The position numbers and the translations under genes are program-made. From assembly GCF_030411995.1 (NCBI RefSeq), contig NZ_JASNRC010000004.1, positions 219,823-283,822 of the forward strand: a stretch of DNA of 64,000 nucleotides, read 5' to 3'. Positions 55,568 through 64,000 of the stretch are shown one piece after another (the first letter of the stretch is position 1; each line of letters starts with the position of its first letter). The DNA is from Massilia sp. YIM B02769 (GTDB taxonomy: Bacteria > Pseudomonadota > Gammaproteobacteria > Burkholderiales > Burkholderiaceae_D). The notes under the pieces were generated by a model. That model ran no database searches. It had not been told where the DNA came from and saw nothing but the letters and a program-made list of their open reading frames with translations.

Positions 55568-55807
55568 TTAGGCCTTGACGTGCGCGGTTGCGTAGTCGAT
55601 GGCTTGCTTGACGGTGGTGATTTTCTCAGCCTGCTCGTCAGGGATTTCCATTTCGAACTCGTCTTCCAGGGCCATCACCAGTTCAACGGTGTCCAGGGAA
55701 TCTGCGCCGAGGTCGTCAACGAACGAGGACTCGATTTTGATGTCGGCTTCTGCAACACCCAGTTGCTCAGCGACGATTTTTTTAACGCGTTGTTCGATAT
55801 CCGACAT
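55568..55807 (-). CDS. acpP: Acyl carrier protein
   Basis: 79 residues. The phosphopantetheine attachment Ser37 is in [20 protein letters not shown], surrounded by the usual acidic helix II. It carries growing acyl chains for the Fab enzymes here and is activated by AcpS (43.1 kb). A 180-base gap separates it from fabG; it contains a hairpin and an AT-rich segment that probably hold the strong acpP promoter. Confidence 0.97.
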   Translation of the reverse strand: MSDIEQRVKKIVAEQLGVAEADIKIESSFVDDLGADSLDTVELVMALEDEFEMEIPDEQAEKITTVKQAIDYATAHVKA

Positions 55808-55864
55808 GTTATGGCTCCATTAGGTATGTGTTGCGGAAAGTGCGCGCATTTTATCAGGTTTGCG

Positions 55865-55886
55865 CGCCGAAAAACTATTTTCGGCG
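55865..55886 (-). other. Hairpin between fabG and acpP
   Basis: A perfect 9-base stem (CGCCGAAAA / TTTTCGGCG) with a 4-base loop stands in the fabG-acpP gap, followed on the minus strand by AT-rich sequence (GATAAAAT near 55850). It may end fabG transcripts or be part of the acpP promoter region. Confidence 0.45.
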
Positions 55887-55987
55887 TCTGACGCTATTTC
55901 AGCCGAAACTCCTGCTAAAAGATGAGAATTCGCCGGGTTTCAAATCGACCGAAACAATATATATCGCTTCGCCCGGCACTTTCCGCA

Positions 55988-56725
55988 TCAATTCATGTAC
56001 ATGCCGCCGTTCACGTGCAGGGTCGTGCCGGTGACGTAGGCGGCCGTCGGACCGGCCAGGAAAGCCACCGCGTTCGCGATGTCTTCCGGCTGGCCGAGGC
56101 GGCCCAGCGGGATCTGCGTGAGCAGCGCTTCGTGCTGGCTGTCGCCCAGGCCCTTGGTCATGTCGGTGTCGATGAAGCCCGGCGCCACGCAATTGACGGT
56201 GATGTTACGGCTGCCGATCTCGCGCGCCAGGGCGCGGGTCATGCCGGCCACGCCGGCCTTGGCGGCGGCGTAGTTCATCTGGCCCGGGTTGCCGGCCGAA
56301 CCGACGACCGAGGTGATGTTGATGATGCGGCCGGCCTTGGCCTTCATCATGCCGCGCAGTACCAGGCGCGACAGGCGGCCGACGGCGGTCAGATTCGTGG
56401 TGATGACGCTGTCCCATTCCTCGTCCTTCATGCGCATGGCCAGGTTGTCCTGGGTGATGCCGGCATTGTTCACGAGGATGGACAGGCTGCCGAAGGTCTT
56501 TTGCACTTCGTCGACGACGGCGCCGCAGCGCTCGGCATCGGTGACGTTCAGGACCACGCCCTTGCCGCCGAATTCGGCCAGGTAGGCGGTGATTGCTTCG
56601 GCGCCAGATTCGCTGGTGGCGGTGCCGACGACTTTCGCGCCCTGGCGGGCCAGCTCGAGGGCAATGGCCTTGCCGATACCGCGCGAGGCGCCGGTGACGA
56701 GAGCAACTTGGTTCTGCAAATTCAT
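55988..56725 (-). CDS. fabG: 3-oxoacyl-[acyl-carrier-protein] reductase
   Basis: 245 residues, short-chain dehydrogenase. The cofactor motif is VALVTGASRGIGKAIA, NAGIT follows, and the catalytic Ser-Tyr-Lys set is in INITSVVGSAGNPGQMNYAA (Tyr) then AKAGVAGM (Lys). NADPH-dependent reduction of 3-oxoacyl-ACP to 3-hydroxyacyl-ACP. It lies between fabD and acpP in the usual order. Confidence 0.96.
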   Translation of the reverse strand: MNLQNQVALVTGASRGIGKAIALELARQGAKVVGTATSESGAEAITAYLAEFGGKGVVLNVTDAERCGAVVDEVQKTFGSLSILVNNAGITQDNLAMRMKDEEWDSVITTNLTAVGRLSRLVLRGMMKAKAGRIINITSVVGSAGNPGQMNYAAAKAGVAGMTRALAREIGSRNITVNCVAPGFIDTDMTKGLGDSQHEALLTQIPLGRLGQPEDIANAVAFLAGPTAAYVTGTTLHVNGGMYMN

Positions 56726-56758
56726 CTAGTTCTTGTCCTTATCTAAGTACGAAATGCT

Positions 56759-57697
56759 TCACGCGCCCTTGATCGTTGCCAGCACGCGCTCGAGCGAGGC
56801 CTGGTCGACCAGGGCTTCGCCGACCAGCACCGGGTCGATGCGCTTGGCCATGCCGATCAGGGTCTTGCTCGGAGCGCACTCGATGACCTGGGTCACACCC
56901 TCGGCGGCCATCTTCTGCATGGTCTCGACCCAGCGTACCGGGCCGGCGGCCTGGCGCACCAGCGCATCCTTGATTTGCTCCGGATCGTTCAGGATAGCGA
57001 CATCGACGTTGTTGATCAAATCGATGCGTGGCGTGTTGAACGTCAGCTTGCCCATGTACTCGCGCAGGCGGTCCGAGGCAGGCTTCAGCAGCGAGGAGTG
57101 GAACGGCGCCGAGACGGACAGTTTCATGGCGCGCTTGGCGCCTTTCGCCTTGGCGATCTCGCAGGCGCGGTCGATCGCGGCGGCATGGCCGGCGATGACG
57201 ATCTGGGTCGGTTCGTTGAAGTTCACGGCCTCCACGACCTCACCCTGGGCGGCCTCGGCGCAGACGGCGCGCACGTCGTCGGCTTGCAGGCCCAGCACGA
57301 CGGCCATGCCGCCCTGCCCGACCGGCACCGCTTCCTGCATCGATTGCGCACGGAAGCGCACCAGCGGCACCGCGTCCTTGAAGTCGATCACACCGGCGGC
57401 GACCAGGGCCGAGTATTCGCCCAGGCTATGGCCGGCGACGACCGACGGCAGCGGGCCGCCGGCCGCGACCCAGGCGCGGTAGACGGCGACCGCGGCGGTC
57501 AGCATGACCGGCTGGGTATTGGTGGTGAGATCGAGGTCTTCCTTCGGGCCTTCGGCGATCAGGCGCTTGAGGTCCATGCCGAGCGCGTCGGAGGCTTCGG
57601 CCACGGTTTGCTCGACGACAGGGTTGCCGGCGAAGCCGTTCAGCATGCCGACCGCTTGCGCGCCCTGGCCGGTGAACACGAATGCGAATTTGCTCAT
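56759..57697 (-). CDS. fabD: Malonyl-CoA:acyl carrier protein transacylase
   Basis: 312 residues. The nucleophile serine is in VVAGHSLGEYSALVA and the catalytic histidine in SVSAPFHSSLLKP; the N-terminal FVFTGQGAQAVGML is characteristic. It loads malonyl units on AcpP for chain extension. It lies 33 bases upstream of fabG and 21 bases downstream of fabH. Confidence 0.96.
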   Translation of the reverse strand: MSKFAFVFTGQGAQAVGMLNGFAGNPVVEQTVAEASDALGMDLKRLIAEGPKEDLDLTTNTQPVMLTAAVAVYRAWVAAGGPLPSVVAGHSLGEYSALVAAGVIDFKDAVPLVRFRAQSMQEAVPVGQGGMAVVLGLQADDVRAVCAEAAQGEVVEAVNFNEPTQIVIAGHAAAIDRACEIAKAKGAKRAMKLSVSAPFHSSLLKPASDRLREYMGKLTFNTPRIDLINNVDVAILNDPEQIKDALVRQAAGPVRWVETMQKMAAEGVTQVIECAPSKTLIGMAKRIDPVLVGEALVDQASLERVLATIKGA

Positions 57698-57718
57698 CTT
57701 TTTATTTTCCCTATGTGA

Positions 57719-58708
57719 TTACATGCGGGCCACGATGGCGCCCCAGGTGAAGCCGCCACCCACGCCTTCCATCAGAATAGTATTGCCCGGCTTGATGCGG
57801 CCATCGCGCACGGCGATGTCGAGGGCCAGCGGGATCGAGGCCGCCGAGGTATTGCCGTGCTCGTCGACGGTGACGACCATGCGCTCGAGCGGCAGGCCCA
57901 GCTTCTTGGCGGTGCTCTTCATGATGCGGATATTCGCCTGGTGCGGAATCAGCCAGTCGACGTCGGCGGCCGACATCTTGGCCGCATCCAGCACTTCGCC
58001 GGCCACTTCTTCGAGCACGGTCACGGCCAGCTTGAACACGGCCTGGCCATCCATGTGCAGGAAGCCGGCGTTCGCCGCGGCCGGGCCGCCTTCGGGGTGA
58101 CCCGGGATCGACAGGATGTCGGCGTGGGTGCCGTCGGCGTGCAGCTTGGTGGCCAGGATGCCCGGCTCCTCGGATGCGGTCATGACCACGGCGCCGGCGC
58201 CGTCGCCGAACAGCACGCAGGTGGTGCGGTCCTCGAAATTCAGGATGCGCGAAAACACTTCCGCACCGATCACGAGGACGGTCTTGTGCATGCCCGCCTT
58301 GATGAAGGCGTCGGCGGTCGCGACGGCGTAGACGAAGCCGCTGCAGACGGCCTGCACGTCGAAGGCGGCGCTGTTGTTGGCCATGCCGAGTTTACGCTGG
58401 ACGATGCAGGCGGTGCTCGGGAAGCTGCCCTGGAAGTCGGGCGTGGAACTGGCGACGATCACCATGTCGACGTCGAGGGCGGTCTTGCCGGCCATCTCGA
58501 GCGCGCGCCTGGCGGCTTCGACGCCGAGGTCCGACGAGTTCTGGCCGACGGCGGCGTAGTGGCGCGCGGAAATGCCGCTGCGCGAGCTGATCCACTCGTC
58601 CGAGGTTTCGATGCCCTTGGCCGCCAGTTGCGCCGTCAGGTCCGCATTCGTGACCCTGCGCTCAGGCAGGTAGCTGCCGGTGCCGATGATTTTGCTGTAG
58701 ACAGTCAT
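57719..58708 (-). CDS. fabH: 3-oxoacyl-[acyl-carrier-protein] synthase III
   Basis: 329 residues. The active-site cysteine is in [18 protein letters not shown], His in [15 protein letters not shown], and Asn in [18 protein letters not shown]. It starts fatty acid synthesis by condensing acetyl-CoA with malonyl-ACP. It follows plsX closely (26 bases), as in many bacteria. Confidence 0.96.
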   Translation of the reverse strand: MTVYSKIIGTGSYLPERRVTNADLTAQLAAKGIETSDEWISSRSGISARHYAAVGQNSSDLGVEAARRALEMAGKTALDVDMVIVASSTPDFQGSFPSTACIVQRKLGMANNSAAFDVQAVCSGFVYAVATADAFIKAGMHKTVLVIGAEVFSRILNFEDRTTCVLFGDGAGAVVMTASEEPGILATKLHADGTHADILSIPGHPEGGPAAANAGFLHMDGQAVFKLAVTVLEEVAGEVLDAAKMSAADVDWLIPHQANIRIMKSTAKKLGLPLERMVVTVDEHGNTSAASIPLALDIAVRDGRIKPGNTILMEGVGGGFTWGAIVARM

Positions 58709-58734
58709 TGCGTCTCCACCCTTGCTTCGTGAAA

Positions 58735-59760
58735 TCAGACCTGGCGCGTGGCGTCAGGCGTGTCTGGCATCAGTTCGGCTATCATCGCCGACAATTGCTC
58801 TTGTACATTGTATTGTGCCGCGTCGTAGGCGCGCTTGATCGCCCACTCGAAAGCGTAGGCATTCGCGCTGCCGTGGCTCTTGAACACCAGGCCCTTCAGG
58901 CCCAGCAAACCGGCGCCGTTGTAGCGTTCCGGGTTCAGTTTCTTCAGTGCGCCGCGCGCGATCAGGGCGCCCAGCATCGACAGCAGGCTACTCTTGAACA
59001 CCGACTTCATGTAGCGCGACAAGCCTTCGATCGCCTTCAGGGTCACGTTGCCGACGAAACCGTCGCACACGACCACGTCGGTGGTGCCCTTGAAGATGTC
59101 GTTGCCTTCGACGTTACCGTAGAAGTTGAGGGCGCCGCGCTCGTGGTCGGCGCGCAGCAGGGCCGCGGTGTTCTTCACCACTTCGTTGCCCTTGATCTCT
59201 TCGGTGCCGACGTTCAGCAGGCCGATGGTCGGCTTTTTCACGCCTTCCATCGCCGAGAACAGGACCGAGCCCATGATGGCGAACTGGTGCAGGTGGTGCG
59301 GCTCGCAGTCGACGTTGGCGCCGAGGTCAAGCATGTAGGTCGGGCCGTTCTTCTGGTTCGGCAGGATCGAGCAGATCGCCGGGCGGTCGACGCCGGCCAT
59401 GGTTTTCAGCACATAGCGCGAGACGGCCATCAGCGCGCCGGTGTTGCCGGCCGAGACGCTGGCGTTCGCCGAGCCGTCCTTGACCAGCTCGACCGCGACG
59501 CGCATCGAGGAATCCTTCTTGCGACGCAGGGCCACCTCGATCGGATCGTCCATCGCCACCACTTCGGCGGCGTGTTTCACGATCAGGCGCGGATTCGCGT
59601 CGGCATGGTGTTTTTTCAGTTCCGCGCGCAGCACGTCCTCCAGGCCAACGAGGATCAGTTCGGCTTCGGGTTGCTGTTTGAGGAAGGCAATTGCTGCAGG
59701 GATCGTCACGGAAGGACCGTGGTCTCCGCCCATACAGTCGATGGAAATTTTAATTGTCAT
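58735..59760 (-). CDS. plsX: Phosphate acyltransferase PlsX
   Basis: 341 residues. It starts with [20 protein letters not shown], the family signature, and contains [20 protein letters not shown]. It makes acyl-phosphate from acyl-ACP for glycerol-3-phosphate acylation by PlsY, linking fatty acid and phospholipid synthesis. It lies between rpmF and fabH, as in Escherichia coli. Confidence 0.96.
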   Translation of the reverse strand: MTIKISIDCMGGDHGPSVTIPAAIAFLKQQPEAELILVGLEDVLRAELKKHHADANPRLIVKHAAEVVAMDDPIEVALRRKKDSSMRVAVELVKDGSANASVSAGNTGALMAVSRYVLKTMAGVDRPAICSILPNQKNGPTYMLDLGANVDCEPHHLHQFAIMGSVLFSAMEGVKKPTIGLLNVGTEEIKGNEVVKNTAALLRADHERGALNFYGNVEGNDIFKGTTDVVVCDGFVGNVTLKAIEGLSRYMKSVFKSSLLSMLGALIARGALKKLNPERYNGAGLLGLKGLVFKSHGSANAYAFEWAIKRAYDAAQYNVQEQLSAMIAELMPDTPDATRQV

Positions 59761-59930
59761 TTTGGGAATACGAGCCGGCGCTCAGGAGCGGACGGCAGGA
59801 TGCGGGCCGGCGGGGCGCCAGGCCAGGGCAATGACGGTGCGGATGGTGCAGCCGGGGACAAAGAAAAAGCGGCGCCACGCACTCAACATACGTTGCACCG
59901 CTTTCATGGTACAGAAAAACAAGACGGCGA

Positions 59931-60113
59931 TTACTCGTCGTTCTTGGTCTTCAGGACTTTGCGACCACGGTAGAAGCCGTTCGGGCTGATGTGGTGACGC
60001 AGGTGGGTTTCACCGGTGGTCGGCTCGACTGCCAGGTTAGGGGCAACCAGGAAATCGTGCGAACGGTGCATACCGCGCTTCGATGGGGACTTCTTATTCT
60101 GCTGAACTGCCAT
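59931..60113 (-). CDS. rpmF: 50S ribosomal protein L32
   Basis: 60 residues, full match to the L32 pattern: [35 protein letters not shown] and [10 protein letters not shown]. No zinc cysteines, as in the C-minus proteobacterial form. It lies between the YceD gene and plsX in the conserved order. Confidence 0.97.
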   Translation of the reverse strand: MAVQQNKKSPSKRGMHRSHDFLVAPNLAVEPTTGETHLRHHISPNGFYRGRKVLKTKNDE

Positions 60114-60290
60114 GATGACTCCTAATACTAAAGTTCTAAAATTCTAACACATTCGATTTGCAAAAACATGCGCATCGAGTATCCCACCGGCAATCCTTCG
60201 ATTGCCGACTCTGTATGAAACGCTGCCCTGACATACTCGACTGTGCACGCGTTTGACACGTTCTGACGTACTACAACTACAAAAACAAAC

Positions 60291-60788
60291 TTATTCGGAT
60301 TTCAGGTTCTTCAAGCCGGCGAACGGCGATACCTTTTCGGACTTCAGCGCATCCAACAGCTTCGTGTCGGGGCACACATCGTGCTTCGGCGACTGCGGCA
60401 AGGCCAGCAGCGCTTCGTCTTCGAGCAGCTGGCGAATATCGCATTCGCGGCTGCCGACGATCACGTCGATGCTTTCATCGTCGAGGATTTCCTCGATGCC
60501 GTCGGCTTCCTCGTCGTCGACGCCCAGTACCAGCTGGGTGGACGAATCGATGTCGTAGCCGAACGGGGCCAGGCAACGCTGGCAGGACAACTGGACCAGG
60601 CCGGCCACCGACAAGGTCATGGTCGGATAGCCCTCGGGCGTGGTACCACCCTGGATCGACCAGGTAATCTCGCCGCTGGCATCTGCGCAGTCGGCGGCGA
60701 GGCGGGTCATTTCCGCCACTGGCGTAACACCTTCGCGATAGCCATTGTTGCGGCAAAATTCAAAGGCGTCGATGACAAAAGCGCTCAT
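60291..60788 (-). CDS. YceD-family (DUF177) protein
   Basis: 165 residues. The conserved motif VQLSCQRCLAPFGYDIDSST near residues 70-89, with CxxC, is typical of YceD proteins, which are needed for 23S rRNA accumulation in Escherichia coli and plants. It is the first gene of the rpmF-plsX-fab cluster and has a strong promoter 29 bases upstream. The C-terminus ends in CPDTKLLDALKSEK, also typical. Confidence 0.9.
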   Translation of the reverse strand: MSAFVIDAFEFCRNNGYREGVTPVAEMTRLAADCADASGEITWSIQGGTTPEGYPTMTLSVAGLVQLSCQRCLAPFGYDIDSSTQLVLGVDDEEADGIEEILDDESIDVIVGSRECDIRQLLEDEALLALPQSPKHDVCPDTKLLDALKSEKVSPFAGLKNLKSE

Positions 60789-60816
60789 TGCAGAAAACGT
60801 CCCCGGAAAACCTGCG

Positions 60817-60846
60817 ATAATAACAGGCTTGTCCTCGTGCAGTCAA
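60817..60846 (-). promoter_or_regulatory. Promoter of the YceD-rpmF-plsX-fab operon
   Basis: On the minus strand TTGACT (60841-60846) and TATTAT (60817-60822) are 18 bases apart, both one base off consensus. It is 29 bases before the YceD start codon and points into the ribosomal/fatty acid cluster. Confidence 0.7.
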
Positions 60847-61022
60847 AGACTTACGCGTTTTTTTGGGATGGCGGCGGTGTACTGTGGCCTGGGTGTTGCC
60901 GGATGTGGCCGTCTGCCCTGTTTACCTGTCCGGCTTGCTTTCAAACTATCAGCAAAGCTTGCCGGGATGATCCATTCATCTGTTTTGCTTATACTTCTGC
61001 TTTGCTTTTCGACCGCGCCGAC

Positions 61023-61637
61023 ATGATACCAAGTTCTGCCTTCCCGCGCCTCATTCTCGCTTCCAGCTCCGCTTATCGCCGCGAATTACTGTCGCGCCTG
61101 CAATTGCCCTTCGAGGCGATCGCCCCGCACATCGACGAAACGCCGCTGGCCGGCGAAGCGCCGCAGGACACCGCCCTGCGCCTGGCGCGCGCCAAGGCCG
61201 AGGCGATCGCCCGGCTGCATCCCGGCGCGCTGGTGATCGGTTCCGACCAGGTGGCCACGCTCGACGGCGCCCAGATCGGCAAGCCGGGCGACCATGCGCG
61301 CGCCCTGGCCCAGCTGCAGACCATGCGCGGGCGCGAAGTCGTGTTCCATACGGCGCTGTGTTTGTGGGATGGGCGCGCTACCGATCCTGTCGACGCCGCC
61401 CAAGTCGAGAACGTGCAGGTCTTCGTGCGCTTCCGCGACCTGCCGGATGCCGAGCTCGACGCCTACCTGCGCATCGAGCAGCCCTACGATTGCGCCGGCA
61501 GCGCCAAGAACGAAGGCCTGGGCATCGCCCTGCTCGAACGCATCGAGTCAATCGATCCGACCGCCCTCACCGGCCTGCCCCTGATCGCCCTGACCGGCAT
61601 GCTGCGCCGCGCCGGCATGCCGTTCTTCGGCGTTTGA
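61023..61637 (+). CDS. yceF: 7-methyl-GTP pyrophosphatase (Maf family, YceF subgroup)
   Basis: 204 residues. The start LILASSSAYRRELLSRL, the catalytic GSDQVATLDG and CAGSAKNEGLGIALLERIES closely follow YceF of Escherichia coli, a Maf-family house-cleaning enzyme that hydrolyses 7-methyl-GTP. The ATG at 61023 matches the conserved N-terminus; the open frame 5' of it is not coding. It is divergent from the YceD gene and 18 bases before an RsmI-like methyltransferase. Confidence 0.92.
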   Translation: MIPSSAFPRLILASSSAYRRELLSRLQLPFEAIAPHIDETPLAGEAPQDTALRLARAKAEAIARLHPGALVIGSDQVATLDGAQIGKPGDHARALAQLQTMRGREVVFHTALCLWDGRATDPVDAAQVENVQVFVRFRDLPDAELDAYLRIEQPYDCAGSAKNEGLGIALLERIESIDPTALTGLPLIALTGMLRRAGMPFFGV

Positions 61638-61655
61638 TTACTTACCAATAAGAAT

Positions 61656-62405
61656 ATGCCTGGTACCCTTTTCCTGATTCCAAATACCCTCGGCCCGACC
61701 GACGCCGCGCCCGGCGCCCTGAACCACGTCCTGCCCGGCCAGGTGCAGGCGATCACCGCGCAGCTCGGCTATTTCGTGGCCGAGAACGCCAAGACGGCGC
61801 GCGCCTTCTTGAAACTCGTTGCCGTCGACCATCCGCTGTCGCGTCCGTTGCAAGAGATCCGCATTGCCGAGCTGAACGTGAATACGCCGGCAGCGGCCCT
61901 GTCGGCGCTGCTGGAGCCGCTGTTGGCAGGCGAGGATGCCGGGCTGGTGTCGGAAGCCGGCGTGCCGGCGGTGGCCGATCCCGGCGCCGACCTGGTCCGC
62001 CTGGCTCACCAGCACGGAATCACGGTGCGGCCGCTGGTAGGGCCGTCCTCCCTGCTGCTGGCCGTGATGGCGAGCGGGCTGAACGGGCAGAGCTTTGCCT
62101 TCAACGGTTACCTGCCGACCGATGCGGCGGCGCGCAGCAAGCGGATTCGCGAACTGGAAGCGCGTTCGCGCAGCGAGAAGCAGACGCAGTTGCTGATCGA
62201 GACGCCGTACCGCAACGGGCAGATGCTGGAAGCATTGGTCGCGACTTGCCAGCCGGGTACGCTGGTGTGCGTGGCGACGGATCTGTCGCTGGCGAGCGAG
62301 TCGGTGCGGACGATGACGGCGGCGAAATGGAAGGCGCAGCTGGCGGCGGGCAAGATGCCGGAGTTTCACAAGAAGCCGACGGTGTTTTTGTTCCTGGGGC
62401 AGTAA
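61656..62405 (+). CDS. SAM-dependent methyltransferase, RsmI-like (tetrapyrrole methylase family)
   Basis: 249 residues. A tetrapyrrole-methylase fold with GTLFLIPNTLG at the start, DAGLVSEAGVPAVADPG (SAM-binding, like RsmI) and VGPSSLLLAVMASG. It is about 35 residues shorter than RsmI and lacks the RsmI C-terminal region, so it is a paralogue found next to maf genes in betaproteobacteria, not RsmI itself. It probably methylates an RNA or small molecule; the target is unknown. It follows yceF closely, so the two are co-transcribed. Confidence 0.8.
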   Translation: MPGTLFLIPNTLGPTDAAPGALNHVLPGQVQAITAQLGYFVAENAKTARAFLKLVAVDHPLSRPLQEIRIAELNVNTPAAALSALLEPLLAGEDAGLVSEAGVPAVADPGADLVRLAHQHGITVRPLVGPSSLLLAVMASGLNGQSFAFNGYLPTDAAARSKRIRELEARSRSEKQTQLLIETPYRNGQMLEALVATCQPGTLVCVATDLSLASESVRTMTAAKWKAQLAAGKMPEFHKKPTVFLFLGQ

Positions 62406-62416
62406 GCCTCATGGAT

Positions 62417-62594
62417 GGTGGGTTCGAGAACCCACCCTACAAGCCGCGATTCGGTAGGTTGGTTCGAGAACCCACCCTACGGGCCGCGATTCGATTCGGT
62501 AGGTGGGTTCGAGAACCCACCCTACGGGCTTGATTCGGCGGATTCGAGCCCCACAACAGGCCGCGATTCGGTAGGGTGGGTTCTCGAACCCACC
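62417..62594. repeat. Cluster of four REP-like palindromic elements
   Basis: Four copies of a short element with the core GTGGGTTCGAGAACCCAC and flank CCTACGG lie at 62417-62440, 62455-62482, 62499-62526 and 62571-62594 (the last in the reverse sense). They fill the 238 bases between the converging methyltransferase and EAL-HDOD genes and are separated by near-identical short spacers (GCCGCGATTCGGTAG). A degenerate fifth copy is near 62540. Confidence 0.85.
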
Positions 62595-62643
62595 GCTATC
62601 CACCCACCATACCCTGCACAAACAAAACCCTCACCGGCAAATG

Positions 62644-63915
62644 TCAAGCAGCCTCGCAGGCCAGCTCACGCACCCAATCGAAGGCTTCCAGCTCGATCTC
62701 GCGCACCTGCTTCGACGTCAATCCAAGCCGCTTCAGCGCCGCCGTAAAGCATTTCCCGGTATCGGCCTTCTCCAGCCGCTCCACCACATCCAGCATCGCG
62801 CCGAACGTCCCTTCGCGATGCAGCAGTGCCGCGCGCACGTCGTCCGCCAGCTCGACATTCTCGAGGATATCCGCCATCGGCATCGAGAACAGCGCATCGG
62901 CCAGCGACATGATGCCCACCGTGAACGCCCGTTCGGCGCACACCACGTCGTCCTGGTGCACCTGCAGCGACATCAGCTCGAGCAGCTTGCCGCGCGTGGT
63001 GGCCAGTTGCAGCAGCGGCGAGTTCAGTTCCACCGGGCTGCCCGGCGTGGTGTACAGCAGGATCTGCAGCCAGCGCCGCAACTGCTTGCGCCCCAGCTTG
63101 GTAATCGCCTCGCTCACCGATTCGATGCGCCGCCCGCCCCGCGCCGCACGGCTGTTCACCAGGCGCAGCAAGTTCAGGCTGGTCAGGGCATCGCGCTTGA
63201 CGGCGGTTTCGATGACGACGTCGTCGGCCTCGGCCTGCAGCAATTCGAGCAGGTGCAGGATCACCATTTCCGAGGGTGTGATCTTGCGCCCGCTGAGGAT
63301 CACCGGCCGCGCAAAGTAATAGCCCTGGAAGTATTCGAAGCCGAGCTCCATGCACAGCTTGAACTCCTCGACCGTCTCGACCTTTTCCGCCAGCAGTTTC
63401 TTGTTCGCGGCGCGCAGCGATGCGGCCAGCGCCGGCAGCGCGTGGCAGGCCACGCCCTTCAGGTCGATCTTGACCACATCGACCAGGTCCAGCAGCTTGT
63501 CGACTTCCTCGGTATGGTCGATCACGTCATCGAGCGCGAAAGTGAAGCCGAGTTCCTTCAACTCGGCCACGCGCGCCAGCAACGGCTCGGTCGGCTTGAC
63601 GGTTTCCAGGATTTCGAGGATAACTTTACGCGGCGGCAGAAAACGGACGAAATCGCTCATCAGGACGACTTCGTCGACATTTACGAAAGCGAGCTGTTCG
63701 CCGACCACTTGTTCCAGGCCAAGTTGGGAAGCGTGGGAAATGACGGCCGCGGTGGCGGCGGCGCCGTCGGTCAGGCGTGCATCTTCGTGTTCGCCGGCGG
63801 CACGGAATAAAAGCTCGAAGGCAACCAGGTGCTGGTCGCGCCCCAAGATCGGCTGGCGCGCCAGGAAAAATTCGTCGGACGGCATGGATGAGACTGCCGT
63901 TGCTTCGGCATGCAT
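62644..63915 (-). CDS. EAL-HDOD signalling protein (YuxH-type)
   Basis: 423 residues. Residues about 15-205 form an EAL-like domain with a changed signature: FELLFRA replaces EAL, but LDDVID, VKIDLKG and AEKVET are still visible, so phosphodiesterase activity is doubtful. Residues about 210-410 form an HDOD domain (EMVILHLLELLQAEADDVVI, LGRKQLRRWLQILLY). Such proteins act as c-di-GMP-linked signalling or two-component output proteins. The start has AGGAG 5 bases upstream. It converges on the methyltransferase gene across the REP cluster. Confidence 0.85.
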   Translation of the reverse strand: MHAEATAVSSMPSDEFFLARQPILGRDQHLVAFELLFRAAGEHEDARLTDGAAATAAVISHASQLGLEQVVGEQLAFVNVDEVVLMSDFVRFLPPRKVILEILETVKPTEPLLARVAELKELGFTFALDDVIDHTEEVDKLLDLVDVVKIDLKGVACHALPALAASLRAANKKLLAEKVETVEEFKLCMELGFEYFQGYYFARPVILSGRKITPSEMVILHLLELLQAEADDVVIETAVKRDALTSLNLLRLVNSRAARGGRRIESVSEAITKLGRKQLRRWLQILLYTTPGSPVELNSPLLQLATTRGKLLELMSLQVHQDDVVCAERAFTVGIMSLADALFSMPMADILENVELADDVRAALLHREGTFGAMLDVVERLEKADTGKCFTAALKRLGLTSKQVREIELEAFDWVRELACEAA

Positions 63916-64000
63916 GTAAACTCCTGGAAACGGATGAAGCGCGGCATGCGCAGCACCAGGCCCACGCGCACGCGAGCCTTCGCCGACTATACTACAGAAC

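Noticed and set aside
62417..62594. Integron attC sites or a CRISPR array
   Set aside because: Copies are short palindromes in inverted orientation, with no integrase, no cassette frames and no unique spacers; they match a REP-like family found in other gaps.

Overview
The window is a high-GC chromosomal segment of a betaproteobacterium. Gene order in the right half (YceD-rpmF-plsX-fabHDG-acpP-fabF-ygfX-rpoE-rseA-mucD, then lepA-lepB-DUF4845-rnc-era-recO-pdxJ-acpS-uvrC-pgsA), a phasin and a PHB-depolymerase-like esterase, and many cyclic-di-GMP genes point to Burkholderiales, most likely Oxalobacteraceae of the Massilia/Telluria type. The genus is an inference from synteny and composition; no 16S gene is present.

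Region 1 (1-13.6 kb) is a catabolic island: an MFS transporter (cut by the window start), a membrane fatty-acid-hydroxylase-like protein, then a tightly packed operon matching the furoate/5-hydroxymethylfurfural route in the order hmfA-B-C-D-F-G-E, followed by an aldehyde dehydrogenase and a convergent LysR regulator. HmfF/G (UbiD/UbiX) would decarboxylate furan-2,5-dicarboxylate to 2-furoate, HmfD would activate it to furoyl-CoA, HmfABC would hydroxylate the ring, and HmfE would release 2-oxoglutarate. HmfA carries a fused CoxG/SRPBCC domain.

Region 2 (13.6-18.3 kb) holds a glutathione-independent formaldehyde dehydrogenase, a small membrane protein and a TonB-dependent receptor. Region 3 (18.3-22.4 kb) is the most unusual part: an NrtR-like protein with a dead Nudix box, divergent from a J-domain/pseudokinase protein, a vWA protein and a divergent adenylosuccinate-synthetase homologue. 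I think this is an uncharacterised nucleotide-related module. Region 4 (22.5-29.6 kb) has an S41 peptidase, a fused indolepyruvate:ferredoxin oxidoreductase with a divergent Lrp regulator, and a secreted EEP-family phosphohydrolase.

Region 5 (29.2-38.8 kb) is an accessory stretch of signalling and small unknown genes: two c-di-GMP enzymes (GGDEF, and REC-PAS-GGDEF-EAL), an orphan histidine kinase, two related tiny proteins, an internally duplicated small protein, a PHB-depolymerase-family esterase, a phasin and a hemolysin III/PAQR protein. Region 6 (38.9-39.96 kb) is an amplified tRNA array: six identical tRNA-Gly(GCC) genes and one tRNA-Cys(GCA) behind a strong promoter. Region 7 (40-64 kb) is mostly housekeeping: pgsA, uvrC, acpS, pdxJ, recO, era, rnc, lepB, lepA, a sigma-E locus with an anti-sigma factor that has no membrane segment, the fatty-acid synthesis cluster, yceF, an RsmI-like methyltransferase and an EAL-HDOD protein. 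Short palindromic REP-like elements with a constant flank but interchangeable palindrome cores lie in four intergenic gaps (12.5, 40.7, 50.5 and 62.4 kb).
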